From IMG/VR virus record IMGVR_UViG_3300035664_000006, positions 1 through 64,000 of that record: a DNA stretch of 64,000 nucleotides; one strand, 5' to 3'. This stretch comes from a virus. The notes beneath the pieces were generated by a model. It worked only from the letters and a program-made list of their open reading frames with translations, had not been told where the DNA came from and made no database searches. Made by a program: the position numbers and the translations under genes. Within the stretch, counting starts at the first letter, position 1, and each line of letters opens with the position of its first letter. Positions 29,085 to 37,377 of the stretch are shown here, in pieces.

Positions 29085-29493
29085 CGAGCATACTTTGCCC
29101 CACAAAGGGGGCAAAAAATAAAAATTTCAACTGAGTTGACTTCACACTGATATTACACTATTACAGAGGCGGTCAGCCGGTACCTCGAAGTGCTGTCTTT
29201 ATCTGACGGCGGGTTCATTCATACATATCAGCGCACAAATGTCCGTAGGGTTCTTATCCCTTCTTTAGCCTATTTTTCCATTGCTCAAACATTCGAAATC
29301 GGTTTTACAAAGGCGTATCCGATCATCATCTACAACACGAGGTGTAGGTAGTCAAATGAGTCATTGCTTCAGCACAATTGTTTCCATCTACGCGAAGGAC
29401 ATTCCGTATCTCTGGGCACTATTTTTCCTTACCAGTGCAGGTTTTATCTGAAGTGTATTGCCTAAGTTGTGCCTGAGTTTGAGCCTTAATATT
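29085..29493 (-). ncRNA. Candidate ~400-nt noncoding RNA
   Basis: Between the promoter at 29499-29527 and a GC-rich hairpin (GCCCC/GGGGC near 29098-29115) there is no ORF longer than about a dozen codons, yet base composition is markedly less AT-rich than local spacers. Short complementary runs are frequent. It does not show RNase P, tmRNA or 6S signatures. Large ornate phage RNAs near tRNA clusters (GOLLD/ROOL type) are a possible comparison, not an identification. Confidence 0.6.
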
Positions 29494-29498
29494 TGACT

Positions 29499-29527
29499 AT
29501 TATACTCCTTACTCAGGCATTTGTCTA
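29499..29527 (-). promoter_or_regulatory. Promoter of the ~400-nt RNA
   Basis: TAGACA (29522-29527), 17-nt spacer, TATAAT (29499-29504). Confidence 0.65.
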
Positions 29528-29534
29528 GAACTTT

Positions 29535-31484
29535 TTAAAATTGAGGTTCTTGTGGTGGTAATGATGTAGGTGTTTCTGGTTCCCACTGATTTAGATGACT
29601 AAATTCAGCTTGTGAAACATGAAACATATTATTGGGGTATTGAGCACTGTTTAATTTATATTTTGATCTATATTTATTGATAGCAGCAATTGGAGTATCT
29701 GCATCAATTGTTTCTTCTCCAGACCCATTTGGACCTACAACAGTCCATTTTGTAATACCAGCAGGTGGTTTAGACACATTTGATGGAACTTGTCTAGTTT
29801 CTTTATTTTTAAGTAAGAATGATTTCAATGCACTAAGTGGAACAATCCCTGCTTGGAACCTAGTAAACAAATTGATAACATCATTGGCATCTTTTGTTGA
29901 AATCATCGGTGTCAAACCTTTTTTAGAAGTGCCTGGGTCAGCGAATTTAGTAGGTTGTTTAGCATTTTCTGGTTCTGATTTATTATAATATTGAACACTA
30001 CTTGGTTGGATTAATTTATATAATCGTTTAGCATATTCTTCTTTATACTTGTTTCTATCACACGCGATATCCAATGCTACCACAAACCGATAAAGTGTAT
30101 TTTCTAGTTTAGATAAATCATCATTCAACCAATCATCACCTGGGCCTCTAAACTCAACTCGGTTTGAATGCAAGTTCAAGCTTACAAATTTGTCTGTGTA
30201 CGACCCATGAATGATTTTCCCTGCTAAACTTGCAAGGTTTTTTTGTAATTCGATTAAAACACCATATGCATTAGCTGGATTATTTTTAATATTAAGACCA
30301 ATTTGTGAAATAGCACTTTTACAAAATGTATTAGAAGAACGTTGGAATTGGTTTAGTATATATTCATCACCTACAAATAATGCAAGTTTTACATAATCTA
30401 AGTTTTCTAATGAAAAATCTTCAATACTAACATTCATATGTAATCCACAATTATGATCGGTATAACAACCATTAGACCTTGCCCAATCAACGACGGTGTG
30501 AAGATCATCAATCATTTCTGATAATGTTAATTTTTTACTAACAATTTCTACACCTGAATCACCTGGTTCAGCACCTGTTAAGCTTGAGTCCTTTTCAATT
30601 ACGTAAAGATTACCTTTGTGCTGTTGACACCCATGATAACTGCTACAGCCAACTGCACGGAGGCCAGTTTCATTTTCAAAACTAGAAGCTAATGCTTCCA
30701 TATTTCTGCCACTAAGATCTGGTTCTATGCGATGCGGCCAATAAAGATCATATTCATTTTCTACATCAGTCATATCATGCAAGCCCATATATTGTAAGAA
30801 ATCCGATTCAAATTCTGATGAATCTGCAGATTCATACCATTCAGCTCTAGCACTGTCATAATTTTTATCTTCTTTTCTAATACTATAAGATATCTTATCT
30901 TCAAGTGCGTCGTTAACGATTTCGGTTGCTTGATCAAGTAGTAAATGTGGATGTTCTGTATCTCTAAATAAATCTGATTGATCAGGATTTGGTTTTTCTA
31001 CAGAACGAAGAGCTGAACTTTTTCTATATGCTTCAACTTCGGCACGTTGTTCATTATCAAGTTCTAATTCATCATATGCTTTTTCATATTCATCATCTTC
31101 GTCCCAATCATAATCAATAATATATTCTCGGACTTGTTCATCTGCTACTTCTTTCCAGTTTTTAAATAATTTTCCATCATAAAACTCTTGGAATTTGTCA
31201 TTTAGACTATCGATTACATTATCAATCTCATAATCGTTATGGCCATCATATGAGAAAAAACGTCTAATTTGATCAATTGAATCACAACTTTCATCATAAT
31301 CATAATCTGGTTCAGTATCGGAATCATAATCATCGCTATTCTCAACATCGGGTACATATAGTTCAAATTCAATACCACAATATGCATTGATTTGTTTACT
31401 TAATTTTTTTAAATTAGTTGGAGACATCGACACTTCGATTAATTTTTCTTCTGATAATTCTACTTTAAATTCATTAAAACGCAT
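29535..31484 (-). CDS. Amidoligase-like protein
   Basis: 649 residues. After a very acidic N-terminal third, the amidoligase (glutamine synthetase-like COOH-NH2 ligase) pattern appears: YCGIEFELYVPD, SGVEIVSKKLTLSEMIDDL, DHNCGLHMNVSIE, VSLNLHSNRVEFRGPGDDW. Such enzymes form isopeptide or amide bonds on proteins or peptides. It begins MRFNEFKVELSEE, the shared N-terminal motif, so it may be packaged with the DNA. Comparable proteins occur in large T4-like phages. Substrate unknown. Confidence 0.8.
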   Translation of the reverse strand: MRFNEFKVELSEEKLIEVSMSPTNLKKLSKQINAYCGIEFELYVPDVENSDDYDSDTEPDYDYDESCDSIDQIRRFFSYDGHNDYEIDNVIDSLNDKFQEFYDGKLFKNWKEVADEQVREYIIDYDWDEDDEYEKAYDELELDNEQRAEVEAYRKSSALRSVEKPNPDQSDLFRDTEHPHLLLDQATEIVNDALEDKISYSIRKEDKNYDSARAEWYESADSSEFESDFLQYMGLHDMTDVENEYDLYWPHRIEPDLSGRNMEALASSFENETGLRAVGCSSYHGCQQHKGNLYVIEKDSSLTGAEPGDSGVEIVSKKLTLSEMIDDLHTVVDWARSNGCYTDHNCGLHMNVSIEDFSLENLDYVKLALFVGDEYILNQFQRSSNTFCKSAISQIGLNIKNNPANAYGVLIELQKNLASLAGKIIHGSYTDKFVSLNLHSNRVEFRGPGDDWLNDDLSKLENTLYRFVVALDIACDRNKYKEEYAKRLYKLIQPSSVQYYNKSEPENAKQPTKFADPGTSKKGLTPMISTKDANDVINLFTRFQAGIVPLSALKSFLLKNKETRQVPSNVSKPPAGITKWTVVGPNGSGEETIDADTPIAAINKYRSKYKLNSAQYPNNMFHVSQAEFSHLNQWEPETPTSLPPQEPQF

Positions 31485-31516
31485 TGTAAATCCTTAAATT
31501 TAATGTATTTATTAAT

Positions 31517-32068
31517 TTAGTAGTCATCCTCAAATTCTTCATTGTCGTCATATGCAGATGGATTATCATAGTACTTATAATATCCTTCATTTTCTTTTAA
31601 TACTCTGATTTTATCCCCCATTTGAACCTGCAACATAGTTAAATGTGATTCTTTTAAAATATCAGTGATGAACCATAACGTACCACACCCACCACCATAA
31701 GTCTTGATTGGACCGTGCTTAATACTGGTTTGCTGTAAACTTTCTCTAAGCAATGAACCATATTCGGTTATGATTCTAGTAATACCTTTTTCACGATTTT
31801 TCAATCTAATTTTATCGTGTTCTGTAAGTTGTGTAATAATAGCAGTATTGCTATCATCGATCAGTAGCAAACAATCTTTGATCTTTATAGATCCTTTTGT
31901 ATGACTAGAATCGGGTCTTTCACGAGTTGACCATTTTACATTACACTCTACGTGATCTACGTAATAAGAAGTACCCTTTGTTGTTATTATCCACATCGGT
32001 ATACTACTATCTTCTAAATGTTTTTTATTAAAATGAAATAATAAATCATCACACGCTAATTCTATCAT
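31517..32068 (-). CDS. Hypothetical protein
   Basis: 183 residues from MIELACDDLLFHF, with AAGGA upstream. Contains strands PMWIITTKGTSYYVDHVE and TYGGGCGTLWFITDIL and an acidic tail ending EEFEDDY. No family recognised. Upstream of the amidoligase gene in the same direction. Confidence 0.6.
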   Translation of the reverse strand: MIELACDDLLFHFNKKHLEDSSIPMWIITTKGTSYYVDHVECNVKWSTRERPDSSHTKGSIKIKDCLLLIDDSNTAIITQLTEHDKIRLKNREKGITRIITEYGSLLRESLQQTSIKHGPIKTYGGGCGTLWFITDILKESHLTMLQVQMGDKIRVLKENEGYYKYYDNPSAYDDNEEFEDDY

Positions 32069-32100
32069 AATTTTTCCTTGATTAATTTTTGGCATAAAAA

Positions 32101-32141
32101 AACCCAAGCTATCTTGATTTCTCAAGACAGTACTTGGGTAA
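32101..32141 (-). terminator. Intrinsic terminator with inner stem
   Basis: ACCCAAG...CTTGGGT enclosing CTTGA/TCAAG, then TTTTTT on the minus strand; follows the gene at 32193-32555. Confidence 0.82.
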
Positions 32142-32192
32142 AAAAAGGAGTTTTTTAAATTTTTAAAAAATCTTGTAATCTACAACATGGTA

Positions 32193-32555
32193 TTAGATCA
32201 AAGATTTATATAATGAACCAGACAATTGGAAGTTTGATTTCCAATTCCATTCATCCAACACTAATTGATTAAAAGTAGTGTCATCTAACTCGATAACATC
32301 TTCGATACTCAATTCGAGCATTCTGATAGCACGGGTATAGCTTTGTTCATACGAATTGGGAACTGCTGGCAAGTTTTTAACTTTTGCAATGCTATCTAAT
32401 TCACCGGTATTAACCAGTTTCAAGTTATTTTTAGTGATAACTACCACTGCTTTTTTAAAATCTTCGACAGATTCGATATATTCAGCAATGTGTTTTTCTT
32501 TGTTTTCACGAACTACTGCTAGTAATTCTTCTCTTTTGATTTTTACTGTTTTCAT
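32193..32555 (-). CDS. Hypothetical protein
   Basis: 120 residues from MKTVKIKREELLAVV. Helical, charged. No family recognised. Monocistronic before a strong terminator. Confidence 0.6.
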   Translation of the reverse strand: MKTVKIKREELLAVVRENKEKHIAEYIESVEDFKKAVVVITKNNLKLVNTGELDSIAKVKNLPAVPNSYEQSYTRAIRMLELSIEDVIELDDTTFNQLVLDEWNWKSNFQLSGSLYKSLI

Positions 32556-32594
32556 AACGTTATTTTCGATGTTTCTCATAATAAACTGTATTAT

Positions 32595-32669
32595 TGGTGC
32601 GCTTGATGGGATTCGAACCCATTATCGTAAGTTTTAGAGGCTTTTGCTATACCGAGCAGCTTCAAGCGC
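32595..32669 (-). tRNA. tRNA with CTA anticodon (possible amber suppressor)
   Basis: Acceptor GCGCTTG/CAAGCGC, T-arm ATGGG-TTCGAAT-CCCAT, A73 and encoded CCA are regular. The only anticodon loop with T33 is CTCTAAA, giving CTA, which reads UAG. The anticodon stem is weak (C31:A39 and A27:A43 mismatched). TAG is used as a stop by several genes in this window, so suppression would cause readthrough. Stands apart from the main tRNA cluster. Confidence 0.65.
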
Positions 32670-32684
32670 GTAATTATAAAGATA

Positions 32685-32707
32685 GTAGGGATTTCTCCCT
32701 ACTAGGT
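32685..32707 (-). promoter_or_regulatory. Hairpin between promoter and suppressor-like tRNA
   Basis: TAGTAGGGA-GAAA-TCCCTACTA, 9-bp stem in the short leader. Confidence 0.5.
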
Positions 32708-32709
32708 AT

Positions 32710-32738
32710 AGTATATCATTCAGATCGTTGTCTGTCAA
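32710..32738 (-). promoter_or_regulatory. Sigma70-like promoter of the CTA-anticodon tRNA
   Basis: TTGACA (32733-32738), 17-nt spacer, TATACT (32710-32715). Confidence 0.73.
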
Positions 32739-32863
32739 GTATTACTTTATTATTCACCTTACATCACGCCATCCAGTGCGAGATTTTGCGGTTCAATCGG
32801 ATAAATTAATACTTGAAAACATTCTAAAGGTTACAAAGTATATAAAAACTAATAAATAAAAGT

Positions 32864-33526
32864 ATGATAAACATAATTTATAAACTTGTAAATAGACGTA
32901 AAGCGAACAACAATGAATACCCATGTTATTATATAGGAAGTAAAATGGGGTATATTCCTGGTAAATATTGGGGTTCATCAAGGAACCCAATATTATTGCA
33001 AGAGTTAAAAGACAACATTTCTGATTTTGAAATAGAAATATTAGAATATGTTGACGACCCCCAAAAGTTAACTACAAGAGAATTACATTATCATCAAACA
33101 TATAATGTGGTATATGATGATGCATATTATAATTTACAATTAGCTGGTATAAAATTTTCAAGTGTTGGGTTTGTATGGTGTCATGACCCAATATCATTGG
33201 TTAAAGCATATATGCCAAAACATAAAATCCCAAATGGATGGGAAATAGGTAAAACACCACAAGCAAAAATAAAAGCTGAATCACGCACAGGGTATAAACG
33301 TGGTGATGCACAATTAAAAACACACCTTTCAAATGCAGTGACGAGATTAGAATGGATATTAAAAGATCCTGATGGGAATATACACATTGTTGATAAATTG
33401 CATAAATTTTGTGAAGAAAATAATGTATCATCAAGACTTCGACTTGTTAATCATATTGGAAAACCAATTAAGAAAGGAAAAAGTAAAGGATGGTGTGTTA
33501 TTGAAGTAAGAGATACCAAGGGGTGA
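32864..33526 (+). CDS. GIY-YIG homing endonuclease
   Basis: 220 residues, plus strand. N-terminal IIYKLVNRR...CYYIGSKMGYIPGKYWGSS is the GIY-YIG core; ETREL-like TTRELHYHQTYNVV follows with the catalytic Glu region. The C-terminal half (WILKDPDGNIHIVDKLHKFC) is a NUMOD-type DNA-binding module. Ends at a perfect hairpin. Confidence 0.82.
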   Translation: MINIIYKLVNRRKANNNEYPCYYIGSKMGYIPGKYWGSSRNPILLQELKDNISDFEIEILEYVDDPQKLTTRELHYHQTYNVVYDDAYYNLQLAGIKFSSVGFVWCHDPISLVKAYMPKHKIPNGWEIGKTPQAKIKAESRTGYKRGDAQLKTHLSNAVTRLEWILKDPDGNIHIVDKLHKFCEENNVSSRLRLVNHIGKPIKKGKSKGWCVIEVRDTKG

Positions 33527-33538
33527 CCCCCTTGGTAG
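33517..33538. terminator. Hairpin terminator after the GIY-YIG gene
   Basis: ACCAAGGGG-TGA-CCCCTTGGT, 9-bp GC-rich stem overlapping the stop codon. Confidence 0.6.
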
Positions 33539-33580
33539 GCGATTTTGTAACAAGGAGCCACCCCCGGAACTCGCTGGATA

Positions 33581-33676
33581 TTAAGCAGCGATAGCATCAA
33601 AGATGCCATCTACAGTGTAGAATTCAAATTTTGTATTTGCTTTTGCATTTACTTTAAATGCTTGATTTACGGTCAT
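33581..33676 (-). CDS. Short ORF of unknown function
   Basis: 31 residues, MTVNQAFKVNAKANTKFEFY, with GGAG 15 nt upstream. It follows the long-stem RNA at 33735-33816 and the promoter at 33896-33923. Low complexity and small size make it uncertain. Confidence 0.4.
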   Translation of the reverse strand: MTVNQAFKVNAKANTKFEFYTVDGIFDAIAA

Positions 33677-33734
33677 CGCCTACCGATTCTCCAATGTTCT
33701 TTTATCCAGCAATCGAATCTAAGTCAGGCCCATT

Positions 33735-33816
33735 ATAAAACATATTAGCACTTCCCTTTTAAGGGGCAGGAAGTTTATGGCTATGGCCCCACTCTGATAC
33801 CTCTAATATGTTTTAT
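33735..33816 (-). ncRNA. Long-stem RNA
   Basis: 82 nt closed by a perfect 14-bp stem ATAAAACATATTAG/CTAATATGTTTTAT; inner GGGGCC...GCCCC and ACTTCC/GGAAGT. It lies outside the tRNA cluster, behind its own promoter. The gene-free stretch 33527-33999 holds this RNA, the short ORF and control elements. Confidence 0.5.
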
Positions 33817-33895
33817 GGTGGACCTGGCGATGTTCTGCCCATCGCGTCTTACCAAACTATTACAACATCTTCAACGAATTCTTTAATTAATGTGT

Positions 33896-33923
33896 ATTAT
33901 AGCACATAAAAACTGTTTGTCAA
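33896..33923 (-). promoter_or_regulatory. Sigma70-like promoter
   Basis: TTGACA (33918-33923), 16-nt spacer, TATAAT (33896-33901). Confidence 0.72.
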
Positions 33924-33943
33924 TAATAAAAGATAAATAAAGA

Positions 33944-33975
33944 TGTAGTTCGCGGAACGGGAATTCCCAACTACT
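33944..33975 (+). promoter_or_regulatory. Conserved hairpin leader of a homing endonuclease gene (copy 2)
   Basis: GTAGTT-CGC-GGAA-CGGGAA-TTCC-C-AACTAC, preceded by GATAAATA (late-promoter-like) and followed by AAGGAG before the start. Confidence 0.68.
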
Positions 33976-33999
33976 TTAATACTTTCAAGGAGTATCAAC

Positions 34000-34674
34000 A
34001 TGAATATTTATACAATCTATAAATCTACAAATACATTTAATAATAAAACATATATAGGATTCACAACGGATTTCAATAAACGTAAATCCGAACATAGGTA
34101 TAGATTCAAAACTGGTTCTACTAAATTTTATAACGCCATAAAAAAGTACGGCTGGCAGTCATTTGCATGGGAAATTATATATCAATCATCAGAGTATGAA
34201 TACACAAAAAATGTAATGGAAACATATTTTATTAATGAATACGATTCATATGTAAATGGGTATAACTCAACTAAAGGCGGTGACGGTATAGACTCGGAAT
34301 CTGCACGGTTATTTCAACAAGATATGATTAAAAATAACACTCATATTTTTCAAGGTGACAAAAACCCAACGTACTCAAGAATACTAAATGGAACTCATAA
34401 TTTTTTAAATAATAATTTTCAACGGAATATTTCTAATAATAGAGTTAAAAATAATACACATAATTTTCAAGGAGCCCGTAATCCATCCCATCAGAGATTA
34501 ATTGATGGAACACATAATTTATTAGGAGGTGAAATACAACGTAAATCATCTATAAAAAGATTACAAGATGGAACACATAATTTTATAATTCAATATACTT
34601 GCCCGTACTGTGGTAAAATTGGAAAAGGTCCTAACATGAAACGATATCACTTTGATAAGTGTAAACTGAAATAG
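34000..34674 (+). CDS. GIY-YIG homing endonuclease with C-terminal zinc finger
   Basis: 224 residues. MNIYTIYKSTNTFNNKTYIG is the GIY-YIG core; KRKSEHRYR, the ETYFINEYDSYVNGYNST catalytic region, then repeated THNF/GxxNP modules, and a zinc finger YTCPYCGKIG...RYHFDKCK. T4 Seg-like free-standing endonuclease; leader hairpin shared with three other genes. Confidence 0.86.
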   Translation: MNIYTIYKSTNTFNNKTYIGFTTDFNKRKSEHRYRFKTGSTKFYNAIKKYGWQSFAWEIIYQSSEYEYTKNVMETYFINEYDSYVNGYNSTKGGDGIDSESARLFQQDMIKNNTHIFQGDKNPTYSRILNGTHNFLNNNFQRNISNNRVKNNTHNFQGARNPSHQRLIDGTHNLLGGEIQRKSSIKRLQDGTHNFIIQYTCPYCGKIGKGPNMKRYHFDKCKLK

Positions 34675-34691
34675 TTATCATATGTGACCTG

Positions 34692-34798
34692 TATTTAATT
34701 TTGTCTATACCGCACACCCTTGCGACTTCAGCCTGTTAAGGTAGAGCTACTAAATAGAACTCTATGACTTCTATACTTTCACATAGATAAATTAAATA
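34692..34798 (-). ncRNA. Long-stem RNA
   Basis: 107 nt closed by TATTTAATTT...AAATTAAATA with continuing pairs; inner hairpin TAGAG/CTCTA. Behind a consensus promoter (34877-34904). Again the ~107-nt size class. Confidence 0.48.
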
Positions 34799-34876
34799 TC
34801 TAACTATGGTTCAATAATGGCGTACCACTCCTAATCGTTTGTACTATGTACCGGATTTAAGTTAGAATATTTACTT

Positions 34877-34904
34877 ATTATAGCATATTTATATGAGATG
34901 TCAA
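34877..34904 (-). promoter_or_regulatory. Sigma70-like promoter
   Basis: TTGACA (34899-34904), 16-nt spacer, TATAAT (34877-34882). Upstream of the long-stem RNA at 34692-34798. Confidence 0.72.
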
Positions 34905-34907
34905 GAA

Positions 34908-34976
34908 CTATTTTCTTTTTACACGTGGTTTAATTCTTGGTTTACCGGTTAATGAGTTGTTTCTGCTTCTAGCCAT
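34908..34976 (-). CDS. Tiny basic peptide
   Basis: 22 residues, MARSRNNSLTGKPRIKPRVK, ending in TAG. Highly basic. A consensus promoter (35008-35035) stands 30 nt upstream, which supports expression. Confidence 0.5.
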   Translation of the reverse strand: MARSRNNSLTGKPRIKPRVKRK

Positions 34977-35007
34977 TGTAAATACCTCGTTTGTTAGTGA
35001 TGGGGCT

Positions 35008-35035
35008 ATTATACCTCAATTTCAGATGTTGTCAA
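35008..35035 (-). promoter_or_regulatory. Sigma70-like promoter of the basic peptide
   Basis: TTGACA (35030-35035), 16-nt spacer, TATAAT (35008-35013). Confidence 0.72.
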
Positions 35036-35077
35036 GAACTTCTAAAAGAATAAATACTACTATTAATGGAGAAGTTT

Positions 35078-35515
35078 GTGGATATAGGAATACCAAATTT
35101 TGATTTTTTTAGTCTTGTGCAACAATGTGGGTTTCCTATTGCATTAGCTGTGGTATGTGGATGGTTTGTTATGCAAGCAATCCAGTTAGTACTTGGGTCT
35201 GTTGTAAAATCCATTAAGAAGATGACATTTTTAATTAAATCAATGGATGGACGTGTGAAACAGATGAATGTTGATATTATTGAGATTGATAAATTGATTT
35301 CACAAGCATTGAATGTTCAATCATTGCCAGAAAAAATACATCATGAAGTAGCTGCAGTTATGAATAGTCATGATGTGAAACAACCGATACCAACTAAACC
35401 AGTGCCTGATAATCCTAAAAAATCAATCCGTGAGAAATTTAAAAATGCGGTTGATAATGTGATTGATAAAAATGTTGATTCAATCGTAGAAAAAGTAGAA
35501 GGAATTACAAAATGA
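35078..35515 (+). CDS. Single-TM protein 1 of a tandem set
   Basis: About 145 residues, plus strand. A GTG start after GGAGAAG is favoured over the ATG 12 nt upstream because it gives an N-terminus (V/M-DIGIPNFDFFS) like that of the third gene. One helix, CGFPIALAVVCGWFVMQAI, then a long charged, partly coiled tail with a Pro-rich linker. Overlaps the next start (ATGA). Resembles small phage holin-like or YvrJ-like membrane proteins, but no family is certain. Confidence 0.65.
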   Translation: MDIGIPNFDFFSLVQQCGFPIALAVVCGWFVMQAIQLVLGSVVKSIKKMTFLIKSMDGRVKQMNVDIIEIDKLISQALNVQSLPEKIHHEVAAVMNSHDVKQPIPTKPVPDNPKKSIREKFKNAVDNVIDKNVDSIVEKVEGITK

Positions 35516-35793
35516 GCCCAGAATATATAAAATTTTTTTCTGATACAATAACCCCGATTCTTGGTAGTTGTGTGTTAGGTGCGTTTATATTCACTGCATT
35601 AAAATTTGTACTTGGTGATGTAATTACATCTGTTAGGACATTTGCTAGTATAGTTACTGCATTGGAGAACAGAGTAAGAATAACATCTAATGAATTGATT
35701 AAAATTGATGTTACAGTTTCTGCAAAACTGGGATTACGCCCTGATTTGGACAGAATTGCGAGATCAGTTAGAGATGATTGTAGGAGAGATTAA
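35512..35793 (+). CDS. Single-TM protein 2 of a tandem set
   Basis: 93 residues: MSPEYIKFFSDTITPILGSC, helix LGAFIFTALKFVLG, then TSNELIKIDVTVSAKLGL. The tail motif (I-x-IDxxxSxxL) matches the corresponding part of its neighbours, so the three are paralogues. Confidence 0.62.
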   Translation: MSPEYIKFFSDTITPILGSCVLGAFIFTALKFVLGDVITSVRTFASIVTALENRVRITSNELIKIDVTVSAKLGLRPDLDRIARSVRDDCRRD

Positions 35794-36051
35794 ATGGATA
35801 TAACACAAATAGCAGATATTATAAATCGTTATGGATTTCCAATAATTGCCGCAGGATATATGTTGAAAATGGTGAAATATGTTTGGGATTTTACAATAAA
35901 TGAGATTAATCCGGTACTGGTAGATGCAAATAAAGAATTAATTTCACTAATTGATAAAATTCGTCTAGTTGATGCGGATTGCCTTCGAATTACTGCAAAA
36001 TTGAATACAGTTCTTCAAATGCGAGAAAGTGAACAAAAAAATGATAAATAA
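35794..36051 (+). CDS. Single-TM protein 3 of a tandem set
   Basis: 85 residues: MDITQIADIINRYGFPIIAA, helix then VLVDANKELISLIDKIRLVD. The YGFPIIA segment parallels CGFPIAL of protein 1. It follows protein 2 without a gap. Confidence 0.62.
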   Translation: MDITQIADIINRYGFPIIAAGYMLKMVKYVWDFTINEINPVLVDANKELISLIDKIRLVDADCLRITAKLNTVLQMRESEQKNDK

Positions 36052-36057
36052 GAATGT

Positions 36058-36089
36058 AGTTCGCGGAATGGGGATTCCCAACTACTTTA
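36058..36089 (+). promoter_or_regulatory. Conserved hairpin leader of a homing endonuclease gene (copy 3)
   Basis: GTAGTT-CGC-GGAA-TGGGGA-TTCC-C-AACTAC, followed by AAGGAG; loop differs from copy 2 while stems are conserved. Confidence 0.68.
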
Positions 36090-36110
36090 ATACTTTCAAG
36101 GAGTATCAAC

Positions 36111-37094
36111 ATGAATATTTATCAACATCAATGTGTGTTTGCTGATAATTTAGCAACACAACACTATTATTCTATAATAGAAAATGCAATTCAACAACCT
36201 CGTAAAAAATATAGAAAAACAAACCCTCTATATCAATATTACGAAGAGCATCACGTACTGCCAAAATCAATATTTCCAGAATATAAAAAATCATTATGGA
36301 ACAAAGTTTTATTGACAGCAGAAGAACATTATAATTGTCATAAATTATTACTAGAAATGACAGATGGTAAAAATAGATCAAAAATGGTTTGTGCATTATG
36401 GTATATGACATCTGCAAGAACACTAGACATGCATAGAAAAATACAGTCTGGTGAAGAATTTGAACAAGCAAAAATAAATTGGTCTGAATATATGTCAGAA
36501 TTAAAATTAGGTAAAAAATGTTCTCAGGAAACAAAAGATAAAATATCCGCTTCTAATAAAGGTCGAAAACCATCTGCAGCTGCAATAGAAGCAGTAATAA
36601 AATATAATACTGGAAGAAAGAGATGCCCGATTTCTGTTGAGAAATCAAGATTGGCACAACTTGGTAATACTAATGTAAAAGGAAGAAAATGTTGGACGAA
36701 CGGTATAGAAGATACATTTTCAAACGACTGCCCTGGTGAAGGATGGCATATAGGAAAAACGTATAAGCACTCTGAACTCACCAAACGAAAAATTGGAGAA
36801 GCCGGTAAAGGTAGAGTGATATCTGATGAAACAAGAAAGAAGATGAGTGAAAAAAGTAAAGGTATTAAAAAGGCTGATGATTTTGGTGCTAAAATAAGTA
36901 TAGCCAAAAAAGGAAAGAAAACAAACCAACAAGAAATAATGGGGAGAAAATATGCTTCAATGAATGATGAAGAATTTAATTCTTATATTTCTAAAATGAA
37001 ATCATTATTAGCAAAAAACAGAGCAACTAATCTTCGTACAAAATGGATAAATATTGTAGAAGACCTTAATAGGGACAGTAATGAGAGTAAGTGA
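36111..37094 (+). CDS. HNH homing endonuclease with NUMOD3 repeats
   Basis: 327 residues. HNH core YYEEHHVLPKSIFPEYKKS...KVLLTAEEHYNCHKLLL; then NUMOD3-like modules (GKKCSQETKDKISASNKGRK, SELTKRKIGEAGKGRVISDE, KMSEKSKGIKK). Its 3' end overlaps the start of the next gene by 14 nt, as typical for free-standing endonucleases inserted between phage genes. Confidence 0.87.
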   Translation: MNIYQHQCVFADNLATQHYYSIIENAIQQPRKKYRKTNPLYQYYEEHHVLPKSIFPEYKKSLWNKVLLTAEEHYNCHKLLLEMTDGKNRSKMVCALWYMTSARTLDMHRKIQSGEEFEQAKINWSEYMSELKLGKKCSQETKDKISASNKGRKPSAAAIEAVIKYNTGRKRCPISVEKSRLAQLGNTNVKGRKCWTNGIEDTFSNDCPGEGWHIGKTYKHSELTKRKIGEAGKGRVISDETRKKMSEKSKGIKKADDFGAKISIAKKGKKTNQQEIMGRKYASMNDEEFNSYISKMKSLLAKNRATNLRTKWINIVEDLNRDSNESK

Positions 37095-37377
37095 ATTTAT
37101 AAATGAAGATTGGCAAAAAGTAAATAAAAAAGATAAAACTGACGGCATGAGTAAAAAGGCAGTTAGCACATATCGTAATGAACATCCAGGTTCAAAATTA
37201 CAAACAGCGGTTACTACAAAACCTAGTAAGTTGAAGAAAGATAGTAAAGATGCTAACAGGCGTAAAAGTTTTTGTGCAAGAATGGGTGGAATGAAAAAAG
37301 CAAATGCCAGTGCTGAAACAAAGAGAGACCCTGATAGTCCAATCAATAAAGCATTGCGTAGATGGAATTGTGAATAA
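37081..37377 (+). CDS. Phage protein with GMSxKAV/RRKSFCARM motif (DUF6321-like)
   Basis: 98 residues. MRVSEFINEDWQKV start, DGMSKKAVSTYRNEHPGSKL, RRKSFCARMGGMK and PINKALRRWNC are features of a small conserved phage family, often described as virion-associated. Ends at the ATG of the next gene (ATGA). Confidence 0.75.
   Translation: MRVSEFINEDWQKVNKKDKTDGMSKKAVSTYRNEHPGSKLQTAVTTKPSKLKKDSKDANRRKSFCARMGGMKKANASAETKRDPDSPINKALRRWNCE

Noticed and set aside
29085-29493. RNase P RNA, tmRNA or 6S RNA in the gene-free stretch
   Set aside because: Signature sequences of these RNAs could not be found on either strand.
32595-32669. Whole-genome recoding of TAG
   Set aside because: Several genes end in TAG followed shortly by other stops, and no TAG-interrupted gene was recognised in this window.
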